Shown here: positions 47,891 to 49,337 of the stretch, piece by piece | Layout of the letters: the number at the start of each line of letters is the position of its first letter | How positions within the stretch are numbered: the first letter of the stretch is position 1 | NCBI RefSeq assembly: GCF_026191915.1 | Contig: NZ_JAIMBY010000021.1 | Location: 1 to 49,337, forward strand | Direction: 5' to 3' | Length of the DNA: 49,337 bases | Source of the DNA: Acidiphilium sp. PA | GTDB taxonomy: Bacteria; Pseudomonadota; Alphaproteobacteria; Acetobacterales; Acetobacteraceae | The notes under the pieces: generated by a model | Database searches by the model: none | The model's input: the letters and a program-made list of their open reading frames with translations, nothing else | What the model was told of the DNA's origin: nothing | Program-made: the position numbers and the translations under genes

Positions 47891-48580
47891 TCAAGCGTTT
47901 TTTTGGCTGGACTTTTTGGTCTGGCGCAGGCTTTCGCCGCTGAGTTCGATCAGATGGGCGTTGTGGATCAGGCGGTCGAGCATGGCGTCCGCGTAGGTGG
48001 ATCGCCAATCACCTCGTGCCATTGCGCCGGCGGGATTTGACTGGTTACGATCGTCGAGCGGCGCCCGTAGCGTTCTTCGACGATCTCGAGCAGATCATGC
48101 GGCGCGCCTGCATCGAGCGGTGCGAGGCCGAAGTCGGCAAGGATCAGCAGGCTGACGGCGCCAAAGGTGCGGATCATCCGCCCGTGGCGTCCCTCGGCGC
48201 GAGCAACCGCCAGTTTGGTGAACAGTCTTGGCGCGCGCTGATAGAGCGCCGGGCCATCATCGCGGCAAGCTTTACGACCGACGGCGCAAGCCAACCACGA
48301 TTTGCCCATACCGGTCGGAATGCTCAGCACGAGATTATCGAGGGCGTCGATCCAGTGCCCCTGGATGAGCTTCTGGAACAGCGCCCGATCAAGGCCGCGG
48401 ACATTCCGGTAATCGACGTCCTCAATCGTGGCGTTGTGGCCTAGCCGAGCATAACGCAGCCTGGTGGTGAGACGCTAATCGCACCGGGCGGCGATCTCGC
48501 GGTCCAGCAGCAGGCTAAGCCACTCGCCGTGGCTGAGGCCGGGGGGCTCGGGATTGGCGTCCAGTTCAGTGAACGCCCAG
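47891..48580 (-). pseudogene. IS21 IstB-like ATPase, decayed (copy 1)
   Basis: Reading the minus strand through two disruptions restores an IstB protein: AFTELDANPEPPGLSHGEWL, LLLDREIAARCD-stop (TAG at 48477-48475), TTRLRYARLGHNATIEDVDY, then Walker A SIPTGMGKSWLACAVG, Walker B-like LLILADFGLAPLD (an Asp expected here is Ala), and a one-base frameshift after HEVIGDP, leading into TYADAMLDRLIHNAHLIEL and the natural end SSQKNA. The 5' end and istA are missing. It cannot act as the transposition helper ATPase. Confidence 0.85.
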
Positions 48581-48814
48581 GCCCCAACGTTCCTTTGGTT
48601 GGGTGCGCTACTATGGGCGCTTCTACTCCTCGACGTTTCGCGACGCCCTCCCAACCATTGACGTCTTCAGCGTGCTGTGGGTGTCACAAAAACGCCTAAG
48701 GTTGCGGTGTCATAAGTTGGCCGCATGGGATTGGCCGCGCTAGCTCAAACGGTGCAACCCCACCATGTTCGCTCACAGGACGCCGGGACCAGCGGCTAGA
48801 TGATGGGAGCCAGA
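48581..48814. other. Short gene-free spacer between two IS21 remnants
   Basis: No gene or conserved repeat was seen in this stretch. It separates the end of the first istB remnant from the left end of the second IS21 element. Confidence 0.5.
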
Positions 48815-48879
48815 TGTGGCTGTGACAATGGATTCTGGCCCACTTGTGCTGATGAATATTGGCCCACCTCCGGGGGTTG

Positions 48880-48917
48880 GACAGGCAGTGCCGCCCCGCG
48901 GGGCGGCACTGCCTGTC
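48880..48917. terminator. 38-bp hairpin after istB (copy 2)
   Basis: GACAGGCAGTGCCGCCCC and its exact reverse complement (48880-48897 and 48900-48917) form an 18-bp stem with a 2-nt loop, 24 nt beyond the istB end. This very stable structure likely ends istB transcription or insulates the IS from outside transcription. On the plus strand it is followed by a short T run. Confidence 0.65.
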
Positions 48918-48941
48918 AGCGGTTGTTTTTCTCCTTCCTGT

Positions 48942-49337
48942 TCATGATTTGCTGGCCGTCCGTTGCGCCGTGGTGCGGCGGAAGCGGTAGGAGTCCGTGC
49001 CGGTTGTGATGATGTGGGCACGGTCGGTCAGGCGGTCGATCAGCGCCTTGCACAGGCGCGGATTGGGGATGACCTGCGATCATTCGGAGAACGGCAGGTT
49101 GGTGGTGACGATCACCGCCGCCTTCTCCGCCCGGTCGGCGATCACCTGGAACATCAACTCGCACGCGGTCTCCGCCAGCGGCACGTAGCCGAGCTCGTCG
49201 ATGCAGATCAGGTCGAGCCGTTCCCAGCGGCCGAGTGCGCGGCTGAGCTGGTTGGCGTGCGCCGCCTCAGCCAGTTCGTTGATCATCGCGGTCGCCGTGG
49301 TGAACCGCACCCGCCGGCGCTGACGGCAGGCGGCCAC
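48942..49337 (-). pseudogene. IS21 IstB-like ATPase, 3' part with in-frame stop (copy 2)
   Basis: The frame from the right edge reads [20 protein letters not shown], then Walker [13 protein letters not shown], and [17 protein letters not shown] (49080-49078) replaces the Trp usually found in the NLPFSEW motif. The frame then continues as [19 protein letters not shown] and ends [11 protein letters not shown]. The stop removes the last 45 residues or so. The Walker A part lies beyond the window. It is a different IS21 subgroup from copy 1. Confidence 0.8.

Larger units (their letters stand above)
48815..49337 (-). mobile_element. IS21-family element, one end plus istB 3' part (partial)
   Basis: The element end probably starts at the TGTGGCTGTGACAATG motif near 48815. 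Two TGGCCCAC repeats (48836-48843 and 48860-48867), 24 bp apart, are of the kind found at IS21 ends. The istB frame enters from the right edge. The rest, including istA, lies outside the window. Confidence 0.7.

Overview
The window looks like accessory DNA of an alphaproteobacterium. The evidence is a GTTC-N7-GTTC LexA box in front of imuA, a complete imuA-imuB-dnaE2 mutasome, alphaproteobacterial types of IS element, and GC-rich core genes beside AT-richer accessory genes. An Acetobacteraceae host (Acidiphilium-like) is a guess from gene style only. It could be a plasmid or a genomic island. IS sequence flanks both ends: the tail of an IS5-family element at 1-136 and IS21-family remnants from about 47.77 kb to the right edge. 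No rRNA, tRNA or CRISPR array was found. Layout: (1) 137-2549 (-): a YhaO-like nuclease gene and a YhaN-like ATPase gene cut short by the IS5 element. (2) 2550-3713: a gene-poor, palindrome-rich stretch with an 11-bp tandem repeat in front of a decayed IS1380 transposase. (3) 3714-21580 (-): a dense defence block. Following transcription it holds a type III-like Res helicase-nuclease, a DUF262/HNH (GmrSD-like) protein and a Mod-type methyltransferase, joined by 1-4 nt overlaps. It continues with a caspase-like (DUF6642-like) protein, a DUF6508 protein, a possible 33-aa protein and a small PD-(D/E)XK nuclease. It ends with a RelE-like/UvrD-helicase fusion and a 1965-aa DUF4011/SF1 helicase/Vsr-like/DUF3320 protein. 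(4) 21.6-22.6 kb: a gene-free scar containing a decayed IS66 tnpA. (5) 22605-27138 (-): a tightly coupled operon of a small unknown protein, a twin-AAA ATPase, a WYL regulator and a PD-(D/E)XK nuclease. (6) 27508-32034 (-): a 1508-aa STAND-type NTPase with a Cap4/DUF4297-like nuclease N-terminus and repeat-rich C-terminus, resembling antiviral STAND proteins. A 162-aa minimal kinase-like protein follows it on the map. (7) 33.1-38.5 kb (+): a ParB-like small protein, a catalytic-domain-only tyrosine recombinase, a FitAB/VapBC-type toxin-antitoxin pair, a DUF4238 protein, a resolvase scar, a protein ending in a perfect SSB-like C-terminal tail, and a partner protein. (8) 38.9-47.5 kb: the SOS mutasome imuA-imuB-dnaE2 (-), and divergently a UvrD-like helicase overlapping an SRAP (YedK/HMCES) protein (+). 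(9) 47.8 kb to the end: two different decayed IS21-type istB genes. How the genes may work together: regions 3, 5, 6 and 7 look like successive insertions of anti-phage modules around a mobile integrase/toxin-antitoxin core. Regions 8 and 1 handle DNA damage. Most promising as undescribed systems are the extended Res-DUF262-Mod operon with caspase-like and RelE-helicase genes, the WYL/AAA/nuclease operon, the Cap4-STAND-repeat protein, and the pair led by the SSB-tail protein.
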